A DNA stretch of 64,000 nt from Streptomyces sp. NBC_00178. GTDB taxonomy: Bacteria > Actinomycetota > Actinomycetes > Streptomycetales > Streptomycetaceae. The stretch covers positions 6,229,501 to 6,293,500 of the forward strand of contig NZ_CP108143.1 in assembly GCF_036206005.1 (NCBI RefSeq), in the 5' to 3' direction. Below the pieces are notes generated by a model. It saw only the letters and a program-made list of their open reading frames with translations, was not told the DNA's origin and made no database searches. Position numbers and translations under genes: made by a program. Position 1 is the stretch's first letter, and every line of letters starts with the position of its first letter. This document shows, in pieces, positions 26,275-34,499 of this stretch.

Positions 26275-26300
26275 GGACCCCAGTCGATCTGGGGTCCTTT
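26275..26300 (+). terminator. terminator of the tRNA-Leu gene
   Basis: Perfect 9-base stem GGACCCCAG / CTGGGGTCC with a 5-base loop (TCGAT), followed directly by TTT. It begins 9 bases after the tRNA end. Confidence 0.82.
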
Positions 26301-26430
26301 CGCGTTTCCCGGATGCGGGACGGGGTTCCCGGAAGCGTGGGGCCGGGTGCGGGTTCCCGTGGGGCGGTGCGCGGTTCCCTCCGGATGTCGTTTGGGTCAC
26401 ATCCGACCTCCAGGTACTTGTTTTCGGCCA

Positions 26431-26466
26431 TGTAATCGATTCCAATCAACTTTGTAATCGATTCCA
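26431..26466. promoter_or_regulatory. two tandem LacI-type operators ahead of the ribose operon
   Basis: The 14-base sequence TGTAATCGATTCCA occurs exactly twice, at 26431-26444 and 26453-26466, with starts 22 bases apart (two helical turns). The core AATCGATT is a palindrome with a central CG, as expected for LacI-family regulators. The second copy ends 55 bases before the rbsR start, so autoregulation by the encoded repressor is likely. Confidence 0.75.
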
Positions 26467-26521
26467 CGGCTGGTTCCGTCGGACTCGATGCTCACGGAAA
26501 CCACAAGGAGGTGGTCCGGAA

Positions 26522-27538
26522 ATGGCGAGCATCAAGGATGTCGCGGCCGAGGCGGGAGTGTCTGTCGCCACGGTCTCCCGCGTCCTCAACAGCCATCCCT
26601 CCGTAAGCCCGGACGCACGCAGACGCGTCCTCGCCGCCGTCGACGTGCTCGGCTACCGGCCCAACGCCGTGGCCCGCTCGTTGCGCACCGACCAGACGCG
26701 CACCCTCGGGCTCGTCATCAGTGACGTGCTCAACCCGTACTTCACCGCCCTGGCCCGCTCCGTCGAGGAGGAGGCCCGCGCGCTCGGGTACAGCGTGATC
26801 ATCGGAAACGCCGACGAGCGGCCCGCACAGCAGGACCACCACGTCCGCACGCTCCTGGACCGCAGGATCGACGGACTCCTGGTCTCGCCCGCCGACGGCG
26901 AGTCCCCCCTGCTCCTGGACGTCGCACGCACCGGCACACCGATGGTCTTCGTCGACCGCTGGATGCCCGGGGTGGAGGTTCCGGTCGTCCGCGCGGACGG
27001 TCACGTCGCCATCCAGGACCTGGTGGCCCACCTCCACGCGCTCGGCCACCGCAGGCTCGCCATCATCGCCGGCCCGGCGGCCACCACCACCGGCAACGAG
27101 CGGGTCGAAGCCTTCAGGAAAGCCATGCGGGCCCACGGACTCGCGCTGCCCGACGCCTACATCGGGCAGGGCGACTTCCAGGCCGACAGCGGACGGCGCG
27201 TCACCGAGCACTTCCTGGCGCTCCCCGAACCGCCCGAGATCGTCTTCGCCGCCGACAACCTGATGGCACTCGGCGCCCTGGACGCCATCCGTGCGCGCGG
27301 TCTGCGCGTCCCGGAGGACATCGGGATCGCGGCGTTCGACGACATCCCGTGGTTCGTCCACACGGGCCCGCCGATCACCGCGATCGCCCAGCCGACGGGC
27401 GACCTCGGCCGCGCCGCCGTCCGTGCGCTCGTCGACATCGTCGAGGGCCGCCCCCCGCAGTCCGTCACCCTGCCCGCCCGCCTCGTCGTACGCAGCTCCT
27501 GCGGCGAGCGCACCCCGAATCCCGGGAGCAACGAGTGA
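26522..27538 (+). CDS. rbsR: LacI-family repressor of the ribose operon
   Basis: A 338-residue LacI/GalR regulator. The N-terminal helix-turn-helix is MASIKDVAAEAGVSVATVSR with the hinge helix YRPNAVARSLRT following. The sugar-binding domain has the usual strands LGLVISDVLNPYF, DGLLVSPADGES, PMVFVDRW, IAIIAGPA-type and DIGIAAFDDIPW. AAGGAGG lies 10 bases before the ATG. Two identical palindromic operators sit just upstream. Its stop overlaps the GTG of the transporter ATPase gene. Being first in an operon with ribokinase and ribose pyranase genes, ribose or a phosphorylated derivative is the likely effector. Length normal, no defects. Confidence 0.9.
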   Translation: MASIKDVAAEAGVSVATVSRVLNSHPSVSPDARRRVLAAVDVLGYRPNAVARSLRTDQTRTLGLVISDVLNPYFTALARSVEEEARALGYSVIIGNADERPAQQDHHVRTLLDRRIDGLLVSPADGESPLLLDVARTGTPMVFVDRWMPGVEVPVVRADGHVAIQDLVAHLHALGHRRLAIIAGPAATTTGNERVEAFRKAMRAHGLALPDAYIGQGDFQADSGRRVTEHFLALPEPPEIVFAADNLMALGALDAIRARGLRVPEDIGIAAFDDIPWFVHTGPPITAIAQPTGDLGRAAVRALVDIVEGRPPQSVTLPARLVVRSSCGERTPNPGSNE

Positions 27539-29073
27539 GTGAATCGGTCGAGTTGCTGCGCATCGAAGGCGTACGCAAGACCTTCCCCGGTGTAGTCGCC
27601 CTGGACCGTGTCGATTTCGACCTCCGCAGCGGCGAAGTGCACGTCCTTCTCGGTGAGAACGGTGCAGGCAAGAGCACCCTCATCAAGATGCTCTCCGGCG
27701 CCTACCGCCCGGACAGCGGCCGGATCTTCGCCGGCGGCCAGGAGGTGCGCATCCACGGTGCGCAGGACGCCGAGAAGCTCGGAATCGCCACGATCTACCA
27801 GGAGTTCAACCTGGTCCCCGATCTGACGGTCGCCGAGAACATCTTCCTGGGCCGTCAGCCGCGCCGGCTCGGCATGATCGACCGCGCGCGCATGGAGGCC
27901 GACGCCGAGGTGCTCCTGCGCCGCGTGGGCCTGCACGTCTCCCCTCGGGTGAAGGTCCGCGAACTGGGCATCGCCCGGCTCCAGATGGTCGAGATCGCCA
28001 AGGCGCTCAGCCTGGACGCACGCGTCCTCATCATGGACGAGCCGACCGCCGTGCTGACCTCCGGCGAGGTCGACAAGCTCTTCGGGATCGTGCGGCAGCT
28101 GCGTGCGGACGGCGTCGGCATCGTCTTCATCACCCATCACCTGGAGGAGATCGCGGCCCTCGGCGACCGCGTCACCGTCCTGCGCGACGGCCGCAGCATC
28201 GACCAGGTGCCCGCCACCACGCCCGAGGAGGAACTCGTCCAGCTGATGGTCGGCCGCAGCATCGACCAGCAGTACCCGCGCGAGCGGCCCGAGACGGGCG
28301 AGGCCCTGCTCTCCGTGCGGGGACTCACCCGCGACGGCGTGTTCCACGACATCAGCTTCGACGTCCGGGCAGGTGAGGTCGTCGGCCTCGCCGGCCTGGT
28401 CGGAGCGGGCCGCACCGAGGTCGCCCGCGCCGTGTTCGGCGCCGACACCTACGACTCCGGCACGGTCGACGTCGCCGGCGAGCGGATCGGCAAGCACGAC
28501 GTGACCGCGGCCATGGGAGCCGGCATCGGGCTCGTCCCCGAGGACCGCAAGGGCCAGGGGCTCGTGCTCGACGCCTCGGTGCAGGAGAACCTCGGCCTGG
28601 TCACCCTGCGCTCGGCGACCCGTTCCGGAATCGTCGACGTCAAGGGGCAGCGCGCCGCCGCCGCCCGCATCGCGGAACAGCTCGGCGTGCGGATGGCCGG
28701 CCTCGGCCAGCACGTCCGCACCCTGTCCGGTGGCAACCAGCAGAAGGTCGTCATCGGGAAATGGCTCCTCGCCGACACCCGGGTCCTGATCCTCGACGAG
28801 CCCACCCGGGGCATCGACGTCGGAGCCAAGGTCGAGATCTACCAGCTCGTCAACGAGCTCACCGCCTCGGGACACGCCGTCCTGATGATCTCCAGCGACC
28901 TCCCCGAGGTCCTCGGGATGAGCGACCGGGTCATCGTCATGGCCCAGGGACGCATCGCCGGTGAACTCCCCGCCCAAGAAGCCACCCAGGACGCGGTGAT
29001 GGCACTCGCCGTCAGCGCCGCCCCCACGACCGCACCCACCGAGAAGGCAGAGGAGAGCCCCCGTGGCCACTGA
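27535..29073 (+). CDS. rbsA: ribose ABC transporter ATP-binding protein
   Basis: A 512-residue protein with two fused ABC ATPase domains, as in RbsA/MglA. The first has Walker A GENGAGKST near residue 40, and Walker B VLIMDEPTA. The second has a degenerate Walker A (GLVGAGRTEVARAVFG), the signature LSGGNQQKVVIGKWL and Walker B ILDEPTRGIDVG; unequal sites are typical of sugar importers of this class. GTG at 27535 overlaps the rbsR stop (GTGA) and has GGGAG 7 bases upstream; longer starts would run inside rbsR. The C-terminal tail runs into the next gene with an 11-base overlap. It powers the fused permease/binding protein that follows. Confidence 0.92.
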   Translation: MSESVELLRIEGVRKTFPGVVALDRVDFDLRSGEVHVLLGENGAGKSTLIKMLSGAYRPDSGRIFAGGQEVRIHGAQDAEKLGIATIYQEFNLVPDLTVAENIFLGRQPRRLGMIDRARMEADAEVLLRRVGLHVSPRVKVRELGIARLQMVEIAKALSLDARVLIMDEPTAVLTSGEVDKLFGIVRQLRADGVGIVFITHHLEEIAALGDRVTVLRDGRSIDQVPATTPEEELVQLMVGRSIDQQYPRERPETGEALLSVRGLTRDGVFHDISFDVRAGEVVGLAGLVGAGRTEVARAVFGADTYDSGTVDVAGERIGKHDVTAAMGAGIGLVPEDRKGQGLVLDASVQENLGLVTLRSATRSGIVDVKGQRAAAARIAEQLGVRMAGLGQHVRTLSGGNQQKVVIGKWLLADTRVLILDEPTRGIDVGAKVEIYQLVNELTASGHAVLMISSDLPEVLGMSDRVIVMAQGRIAGELPAQEATQDAVMALAVSAAPTTAPTEKAEESPRGH

Positions 29074-31027
29074 CACGCATCCGAGCACCAAGGGGGCCGG
29101 CGGCGCCGGGAACACCCTCCGGCGCGTCCTGCTCCAGAACGGCGCCCTGAGCGCCCTGATCGTCCTCGTGGTGGCGCTGTCGCTGCTGTCGGGCGACTTC
29201 CTCACCACGCAGAACCTGCTGAACGTCGGTGTGCAGGCCGCCGTGACCGCGATCCTCGCGTTCGGCGTCACCTTCGTCATCGTGTCCGCGGGCATCGACC
29301 TCTCCGTCGGATCGGTCGCGGCCCTGTCCGCGACCGTGCTCGCCTGGTCGGCCACCTCGGCAGGCGTGCCCGTCTGGCTGGCGGTCATATTCGCCATCGC
29401 CACGGGTCTCGTCTGCGGACTCATCAGCGGTGCCCTCGTCGCGTACGGCAAACTGCCCTCGTTCATCGCGACGCTGGCCATGCTCTCGGTCGCCCGCGGC
29501 CTGTCCCTGGTCATCTCCCAGGGCAGCCCCATCGCCTTCCCCAGCTCCATCTCCCACCTCGGCGACACCCTCGGCGGGTGGCTGCCCGTCCCGGTCCTCG
29601 TGATGATCGCGGCCGGCCTGGTCACGGCGCTCATCCTGGGCCGCACCTACATCGGCCGCTCCATGTACGCCATCGGCGGCAACGAGGAGGCGGCACGCCT
29701 CTCCGGACTGCGGGTCAAGAAGCAGAAGCTCGCGATCTACGCCCTGGCCGGCCTCTTCGCCGCCGTCGCGGGCATCGTCCTCGCCTCCCGCCTGACCTCC
29801 GCGCAGCCCCAGGCCGCGCAGGGCTACGAGCTCGACGCGATCGCGGCGGTCGTCATCGGCGGCGCCAGCCTCGCGGGCGGCGTCGGCAAGGCGTCCGGCA
29901 CCCTGATCGGCGCGCTGATCCTCGCCGTCCTGCGCAACGGCCTCAACCTGCTCTCCGTGTCCGCGTTCTGGCAGCAGGTCGTCATCGGTGTCGTCATCGC
30001 ACTCGCGGTGCTGCTGGACACCCTGCGCCGTAAGGCCGGCTCGGGTGCCCCGTCCGCGGCCGGTTCGTCCGCCGCGACCGGGTCGCCGGGGTCGAGGGGG
30101 AAGAAAGCCGGGCAGCTCGGCATCGCGGTGGTCCTCGTGGCCGCCGTCGTCGCGGCCGTGTCGTTCTTCCACTCCGGTTCCTCCGGCGGCACCAAGAAGA
30201 TCGGCGTCTCCCTCTCCACGCTGAACAACCCGTTCTTCGTCCAGATGAAGCAGGGCGCGCAGCAGGAGGCCAAGAAGGCCGGTGTCGACCTGACGGTCAC
30301 CGACGCCCAGAACGACGCCTCGCAGCAGGCCAACCAGCTGGAGAACTTCACCAGCTCCGGCCTGGACTCCATCATCGTCAACCCGGTGGACTCCGACGCG
30401 GTGGGCCCCAGCGTCCGCAGCGCCAACAAGGACGGCATCCCGGTGGTCGCCGCCGACCGCGGCGTCAACAAGGCCAGGACCGCGACGCTCGTCGCCTCCG
30501 ACAACGTGGCGGGCGGCAAGCTCGCAGCGAAGACGCTCGCCGAGAAGCTCGGCGGCAAGGGCAGCATCGCCGTCCTCCAGGGCACGGCCGGCACCTCCGC
30601 CAGCCGGGAGCGTGGCGCGGGATTCGCCGCAGGCATCAAGGCGTACCCGGGCATCAAGATCGTGGCCAAGCAGCCCGCGGACTTCGACCGCACCAAGGGT
30701 CTGGACGTCATGACCAACGTGCTCCAGGCCCACCCCGGTATCACCGGAGTGTTCGCCGAGAACGACGAGATGGCGCTCGGTGCGGCCAAGGCCCTCGGCA
30801 GCAAGGCCGGGAAGTCCGTCTCGGTCGTCGGCTTCGACGGGACCCCGGACGGCCTCAAGGCGGTCGGCACGGGCACCCTGTACGCCTCCGTCGCCCAGCA
30901 GCCCAAGGAGCTCGGGAAGATCGCCGTGCAGAACGCCGTCCGCGCCGCCGACGGCAAGAAGGTCGACAGCGCGGTGATGGTGCCGGTCAAGGTCGTCACC
31001 CGGCAGAACGTCGCCGACTTCTCCTGA
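29063..31027 (+). CDS. rbsC: fused ribose ABC permease and substrate-binding protein
   Basis: A 654-residue single chain that joins two normally separate transporter parts. Residues 1-325 are an RbsC-type permease with about 8-10 hydrophobic segments (FVIVSAGIDLSVGSVAALSA, GRTYIGRSMYAIGGNEEAARLSG, VIGGASLAGGVG). A Gly/Ser-rich cytoplasmic linker is followed by one more membrane helix (about 350-370, LGIAVVLVAAVVAAVSFF). From about 378 to the end is an RbsB-type periplasmic-binding domain (IGVSLSTLNNPFFVQMKQG, NPVDSDAVGPSV, VFAENDEMALGA). The binding protein is therefore tethered by a helix instead of a lipid anchor. GTG at 29063 lies inside the end of rbsA. No frameshift marks the join, and the frame is uniform throughout. 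Confidence 0.92.
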   Translation: MATDTHPSTKGAGGAGNTLRRVLLQNGALSALIVLVVALSLLSGDFLTTQNLLNVGVQAAVTAILAFGVTFVIVSAGIDLSVGSVAALSATVLAWSATSAGVPVWLAVIFAIATGLVCGLISGALVAYGKLPSFIATLAMLSVARGLSLVISQGSPIAFPSSISHLGDTLGGWLPVPVLVMIAAGLVTALILGRTYIGRSMYAIGGNEEAARLSGLRVKKQKLAIYALAGLFAAVAGIVLASRLTSAQPQAAQGYELDAIAAVVIGGASLAGGVGKASGTLIGALILAVLRNGLNLLSVSAFWQQVVIGVVIALAVLLDTLRRKAGSGAPSAAGSSAATGSPGSRGKKAGQLGIAVVLVAAVVAAVSFFHSGSSGGTKKIGVSLSTLNNPFFVQMKQGAQQEAKKAGVDLTVTDAQNDASQQANQLENFTSSGLDSIIVNPVDSDAVGPSVRSANKDGIPVVAADRGVNKARTATLVASDNVAGGKLAAKTLAEKLGGKGSIAVLQGTAGTSASRERGAGFAAGIKAYPGIKIVAKQPADFDRTKGLDVMTNVLQAHPGITGVFAENDEMALGAAKALGSKAGKSVSVVGFDGTPDGLKAVGTGTLYASVAQQPKELGKIAVQNAVRAADGKKVDSAVMVPVKVVTRQNVADFS

Positions 31028-31047
31028 TCAAGGAAGGCACGAACCAG

Positions 31048-31977
31048 ATGTACGTCAACGAGGACCCCGCACCCTCCCGTTACGACCTCCTGGTCGTCGG
31101 CTCGGCCAACGCCGACCTCGTCGTCGGTGTCGACCGCCGGCCGGGAGCCGGGGAGACCGTGCTCGGCTCCGACCTCGTCGTCCACCCCGGCGGCAAGGGC
31201 GCCAACCAGGCCGTGGCCGCCGCCCGCCTCGGAGCCCGTACGGCTCTGCTGGCACGGGTGGGCGACGACGCCCACGGGCGCATGCTGCGGGCCTCGCAGC
31301 AGGAGGCGGGCGTCGACACCGGTGGGGTCCTCGTCGGCGGCGCCCCCACCGGGGTCGCCCTCATCACCGTCGACCCCTCGGGCGACAACAGCATCGTCGT
31401 CTCGCCGGGCGCCAACGCCCGGCTGACATCCGACGACATCAGGGCGTCGGGCCGGCTGTTCGCGGCGGCCCGCGTCGTCTCCGTCCAGTTGGAGATCCCG
31501 CTGGACACCGTCGCGGAGACGGCCCGCGCACTGGGACCGGACACGCGTCTGGTCCTCAACCCCTCCCCGCCGGCGCCCCTTCCCGACGAGGTGCTCGCCG
31601 CCTGCGATCCGCTGGTGGTCAACGAGCACGAGGCCCGGTTCATCCTCGGGGAGGGCGCCGGCGACACCCCGGAGTCCTGGGCACGGGGGCTCACCGCCCT
31701 CGGCCCGCGCTCCGTCGTCATCACGCTGGGCGCCGGAGGGGCGCTGGTCTCCGACACGCGCACCGGCGAGGCCGTGCGCGTGCCGAGCCCGAAGGTCGCG
31801 GCGGTGGACACCACCGGCGCGGGGGACGCCTTCACGGCGGCCCTGGCCTGGCGCCTCGGGCTGGGCGAGGAACTCACCCGGGCCGCCGGTTTCGCCGTGC
31901 GGGTCGGCGCGGCGGCCGTCACCAAGGAGGGCGCGCAGGCGTCCTTCCCCACCTCGGAAGAAGTCGCGGCACTGTGA
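31048..31977 (+). CDS. rbsK: ribokinase
   Basis: A 309-residue PfkB-family sugar kinase. The substrate-side motif GSANADLVVGVDRRP and the HPGGKGANQAVAAARLG segment bind the sugar. The C-terminal signature VAAVDTTGAGDAFTAALAW carries the catalytic Asp in GAGD. LVLNPSPPAPLP and VVNEHEA are typical ribokinase blocks. It phosphorylates ribose to ribose 5-phosphate. AAGGAAGG lies about 11 bases before the ATG, 20 bases after the permease gene. Its stop overlaps the rbsD start. Length is normal for RbsK. Confidence 0.93.
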   Translation: MYVNEDPAPSRYDLLVVGSANADLVVGVDRRPGAGETVLGSDLVVHPGGKGANQAVAAARLGARTALLARVGDDAHGRMLRASQQEAGVDTGGVLVGGAPTGVALITVDPSGDNSIVVSPGANARLTSDDIRASGRLFAAARVVSVQLEIPLDTVAETARALGPDTRLVLNPSPPAPLPDEVLAACDPLVVNEHEARFILGEGAGDTPESWARGLTALGPRSVVITLGAGGALVSDTRTGEAVRVPSPKVAAVDTTGAGDAFTAALAWRLGLGEELTRAAGFAVRVGAAAVTKEGAQASFPTSEEVAAL

Positions 31978-32363
31978 AGAAGACCGGCATACTCAACCGC
32001 CACCTCGCGGGAGCCCTGGCCGAACTCGGCCACGGCGACGGCGTCCTGATCTGCGACGTGGGCATGCCCATCCCGGACGGTCCTCGGGTCGTCGACCTGG
32101 CCTTCAGGGCGGGCGTGCCGGCGTTCGCCGAGGTCCTGGACGGACTGCTGGCAGAACTGGTCGTGGAGAGCGCGACCGCGGCCGAGGAGATCACCGAGGC
32201 CAACCCCGAGGCGGCCGGCCTCCTGGCCGCCCGGCTCCCCGCGCTCACGCACGTGTCGCACGAACGGCTGAAGGAACTCAGCGCCTCCGCCCGCCTGGTG
32301 GTACGCACGGGTGAGGCGCGGCCGTACGCCAACGTGCTGCTGCGCTGCGGCGTGTTCTTCTGA
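31974..32363 (+). CDS. rbsD: D-ribose pyranase
   Basis: A 129-residue RbsD protein that converts beta-pyranose ribose to the furanose form used by ribokinase. The start KKTGILNRHLAGALAELGHGD and ICDVGMPIP are the family hallmarks; the His in LGHGD and the Asp in CDVG belong to the active site. HVSHERLKE and the C-terminal TGEARPYANVLL complete it. GTG at 31974 overlaps the rbsK stop. It is the last gene of the ribose operon. No obvious hairpin terminator follows, only a low-complexity GCCC-rich stretch. Confidence 0.93.
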   Translation: MKKTGILNRHLAGALAELGHGDGVLICDVGMPIPDGPRVVDLAFRAGVPAFAEVLDGLLAELVVESATAAEEITEANPEAAGLLAARLPALTHVSHERLKELSASARLVVRTGEARPYANVLLRCGVFF

Positions 32364-32434
32364 CCGCCCGGCCCGTCAGGACCGCCTGCCCGCCCGGCCC
32401 GCCTGCCCGCCCGCCCGCCGTGGGGAGCATCCGC

Positions 32435-32839
32435 TCAGCGGCGGCGGCGGGCGGGCGCGGGCTCGCGCGCGTCGTAGTCCGAGCGCGCGCGGTCGACCTC
32501 CGGCAGCCGCTCGCCGGCCCACGTCGCCAGTGAGGCGAACAACGGGGCCAGGCTGGCCCCCAGTTCGGTGATCTCGTACTCGACCCGGGGCGGCACCTCC
32601 GCGTAGTACGTGCGCAGGACGAGCCCGTCGCGTTCGAGCTGCCGGAGCCGCTGGGTCAGCACCTTCGGCGAGATCGCGGTCAGCCGGCGCTCCAGCTCGA
32701 CGAAACGCTGCCGGCCGGACGCGTGGAGCGCCCAGAGGATCGGGGTGGTCCACCGGCTGAAGACGATGTCGACCACCGGGGCGATCGGACAAGCCAGTTC
32801 AGGATCGGACCGCTCCGCCTGCCATGTGGTGTCGGTCAC
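32435..32839 (-). CDS. HxlR-family winged-helix regulator
   Basis: A 134-residue HxlR-type transcription factor. The family's conserved Cys near the N-terminus is in ELACPIAPVVDIVFSRW, followed by TPILWAL and the recognition region FVELERRLTAISPKVLTQRLRQLERDGLV, then the wing RTYYAEVPPRVEYEITELG. GTG at 32839 is preceded by GAGGAGG. It is divergent from an NmrA-like reductase 97 bases away. This regulator/reductase pairing is common, and HxlR proteins often respond to reactive electrophiles through the Cys. The target and signal are inferred. The C-terminus ends in a basic ARRRR-type tail. Confidence 0.88.
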   Translation of the reverse strand: MTDTTWQAERSDPELACPIAPVVDIVFSRWTTPILWALHASGRQRFVELERRLTAISPKVLTQRLRQLERDGLVLRTYYAEVPPRVEYEITELGASLAPLFASLATWAGERLPEVDRARSDYDAREPAPARRRR

Positions 32840-32936
32840 AAAAGGCCTCCTCGCCGATACTTTCCCCTAGGTACCCACTGTCCCCTGGTCGGTAGCTTTC
32901 CACCCGACCGCGCAGAACGTGACCAGGGGAGCGACC

Positions 32937-33764
32937 ATGATCGTGGTGACCGGAGCAACAGGCAACGTGGGCAGGCCACTTGTGCAGGCCCTCGCGGCGT
33001 CGGGGGAGCGGGTGACCGCGGTCTCCCGCGGCGGCGCGGCACCCGGCCTCCCCACGGGGGTGGAGCACCGGACGGCGGACCTCACCGACCCGGACGGCCT
33101 CAAGCCCGCACTGGACGGAGCCGAGGCGCTCTTCCTGCTGATCACCGGCGACTGGCTGGCCGCCGGCGGTGATCCCGCCGGCATCATCGACGCCGCCCGG
33201 TCCGCGGGTCTCCGGCGGATCGTCCACCTCTCCTCGCAGGGGGTCGCCACGCACCGGCACCCGCCGTTCCTGGAGGACGCGGTGAAGCGGTCGGGACTCG
33301 GCTGGACGATGCTGCGCCCGGCGGGGTTCAGCTCCAACACCCTCCAGTGGGCCGGAACGATCCGTGTGCACAGGTCGGTCGAGGCGCCCTTCGGTGACGT
33401 GGCCCTGCCGGTCGTCGACCCGGCGGACATCGCGGAGGTGGCGGCCCTGACCCTCAGCGAGGACGGCCACGAGGGCAGGACGTACGAGCTCACCGGTCCG
33501 TCAGCGGTGTCACCCAGGCAGCAGGCCGCCGCGATCGGAGATGCGCTCGGCGAAGAGGTCCGCTTCGTCGAGCGGAGCGCCGCGGAAGCCCGTGCGCAGA
33601 TGCTGCGGTTCATGCCCGAACAGGTCGTGGACAGCACCCTGGGCATCCTCGGCAGCCCGCTGCCCGCCGAGCAGCGGGTGAGCCCCGACGTCGCACGCCT
33701 GCTGGGGCGTCCGGCCCGTACGTTCGCCGCATGGGCGAGGCGCAACACGGCCGCCTTCGCCTGA
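32937..33764 (+). CDS. NmrA-like NAD(P)-binding reductase
   Basis: A 275-residue atypical short-chain dehydrogenase. The N-terminus IVVTGATGNVGRPLVQAL is the dinucleotide loop. HLSSQGVATHR and LGWTMLRPAGFSSNTLQW are typical NmrA/quinone-reductase-like blocks, and there is no classical YxxxK catalytic pair. ATG at 32937 has GGGGAG 5 bases upstream; an in-frame ATG at 32919 is less well supported. It diverges from the HxlR regulator and is probably its target. Relatives include NAD(P)H:quinone reductases and redox sensors. Function beyond that is open. Confidence 0.85.
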   Translation: MIVVTGATGNVGRPLVQALAASGERVTAVSRGGAAPGLPTGVEHRTADLTDPDGLKPALDGAEALFLLITGDWLAAGGDPAGIIDAARSAGLRRIVHLSSQGVATHRHPPFLEDAVKRSGLGWTMLRPAGFSSNTLQWAGTIRVHRSVEAPFGDVALPVVDPADIAEVAALTLSEDGHEGRTYELTGPSAVSPRQQAAAIGDALGEEVRFVERSAAEARAQMLRFMPEQVVDSTLGILGSPLPAEQRVSPDVARLLGRPARTFAAWARRNTAAFA

Positions 33765-34070
33765 GGGCCGTCCCGGCCACGGGTGCGGTACGACCGTCGG
33801 GGAGATCTCGCCACAGGCGCCCCTGACCGCCCTTCCGAGCGGCCCGCGCGCCGCGGCCCCGCCGTCGGGCGGGGTGTCCCGGCGGCGGGACAGCCCTTAG
33901 GATCGGGCCTGTGACTGCCGGGTCGGCCATGGGCCGCGTACGAGAGAAGCGCCCGGCCCCTGCGTGAGGGCGTGGCGGGCCAGGGCCCCGCCGTCCCGTC
34001 GTGCATTCCGGAGCGCCCCGTGCGGCGCCCCCGTCCCAGCGGAATCCACGACACGGAAGACGTATCCGAC
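33765..34070. other. intergenic region with a short hairpin
   Basis: About 306 bases without a gene. A 7-base stem TGTCCCG/CGGGACA (33875-33881 and 33886-33892, loop GCGG) may end the reductase transcript. The rest may carry the promoter of the next gene, but no -35/-10 pair is clear. Confidence 0.35.
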
Positions 34071-34499
34071 ATGACCCACGCACAGCACCCGCCCGCGACC
34101 GATCAGGGCACCACCGTCGTCCAGTTGAACCACACGGCGGTGTACGCCCGGGACCGCAGCCTGTCGGCCGAGTTCATCGCCGCCGTGCTGGACCTGGAGG
34201 TGGGCGCGCCGTTCGGCCCCTTCCTGCCGGTCGACCTCGGCAACGGTGTGACCCTCGACTACTACGAACTGCGGGACGCCCCGGTGCAGGCACAGCACTA
34301 CGCGTTCCTGGTGCCCGACGCACAGTTCGACGGCATGGTCGCACGCCTGCAGGCCCTCGGTGTCACCCACTACGCCGATCCCGGGCACACCGAACCCGGG
34401 CGGATCAACCGCCTCTTCGGTGGCCGCGGGGCCTACTTCGACGACCCGGACGGCCACAACATGGAGATCATGACCAGGCCGTACGCCCGGCCCCGCTGA
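34071..34499 (+). CDS. VOC-family (glyoxalase/bleomycin-resistance fold) protein
   Basis: A 142-residue vicinal-oxygen-chelate protein. Candidate metal ligands are His in QLNHTAVYARD, His in AQHYAFLV and Glu in NMEIMTRP. The loop GGRGAYFDDPDGHNMEI is typical. ATG at 34071 is chosen over the longer open frame from 33972 because the fold starts right after it; the ribosome site (GGAAG, 13 bases upstream) is weak. Its last 32 bases overlap the end of the convergent amidohydrolase gene. Substrate unknown; family members include dioxygenases, lyases and resistance proteins. Confidence 0.83.
   Translation: MTHAQHPPATDQGTTVVQLNHTAVYARDRSLSAEFIAAVLDLEVGAPFGPFLPVDLGNGVTLDYYELRDAPVQAQHYAFLVPDAQFDGMVARLQALGVTHYADPGHTEPGRINRLFGGRGAYFDDPDGHNMEIMTRPYARPR

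Noticed and set aside
26178..26300. Considered the tRNA-Leu 3' end as an integration site of a mobile element.
   Set aside because: No integrase gene nearby and no repeat of the tRNA 3' end was noticed downstream within the window.
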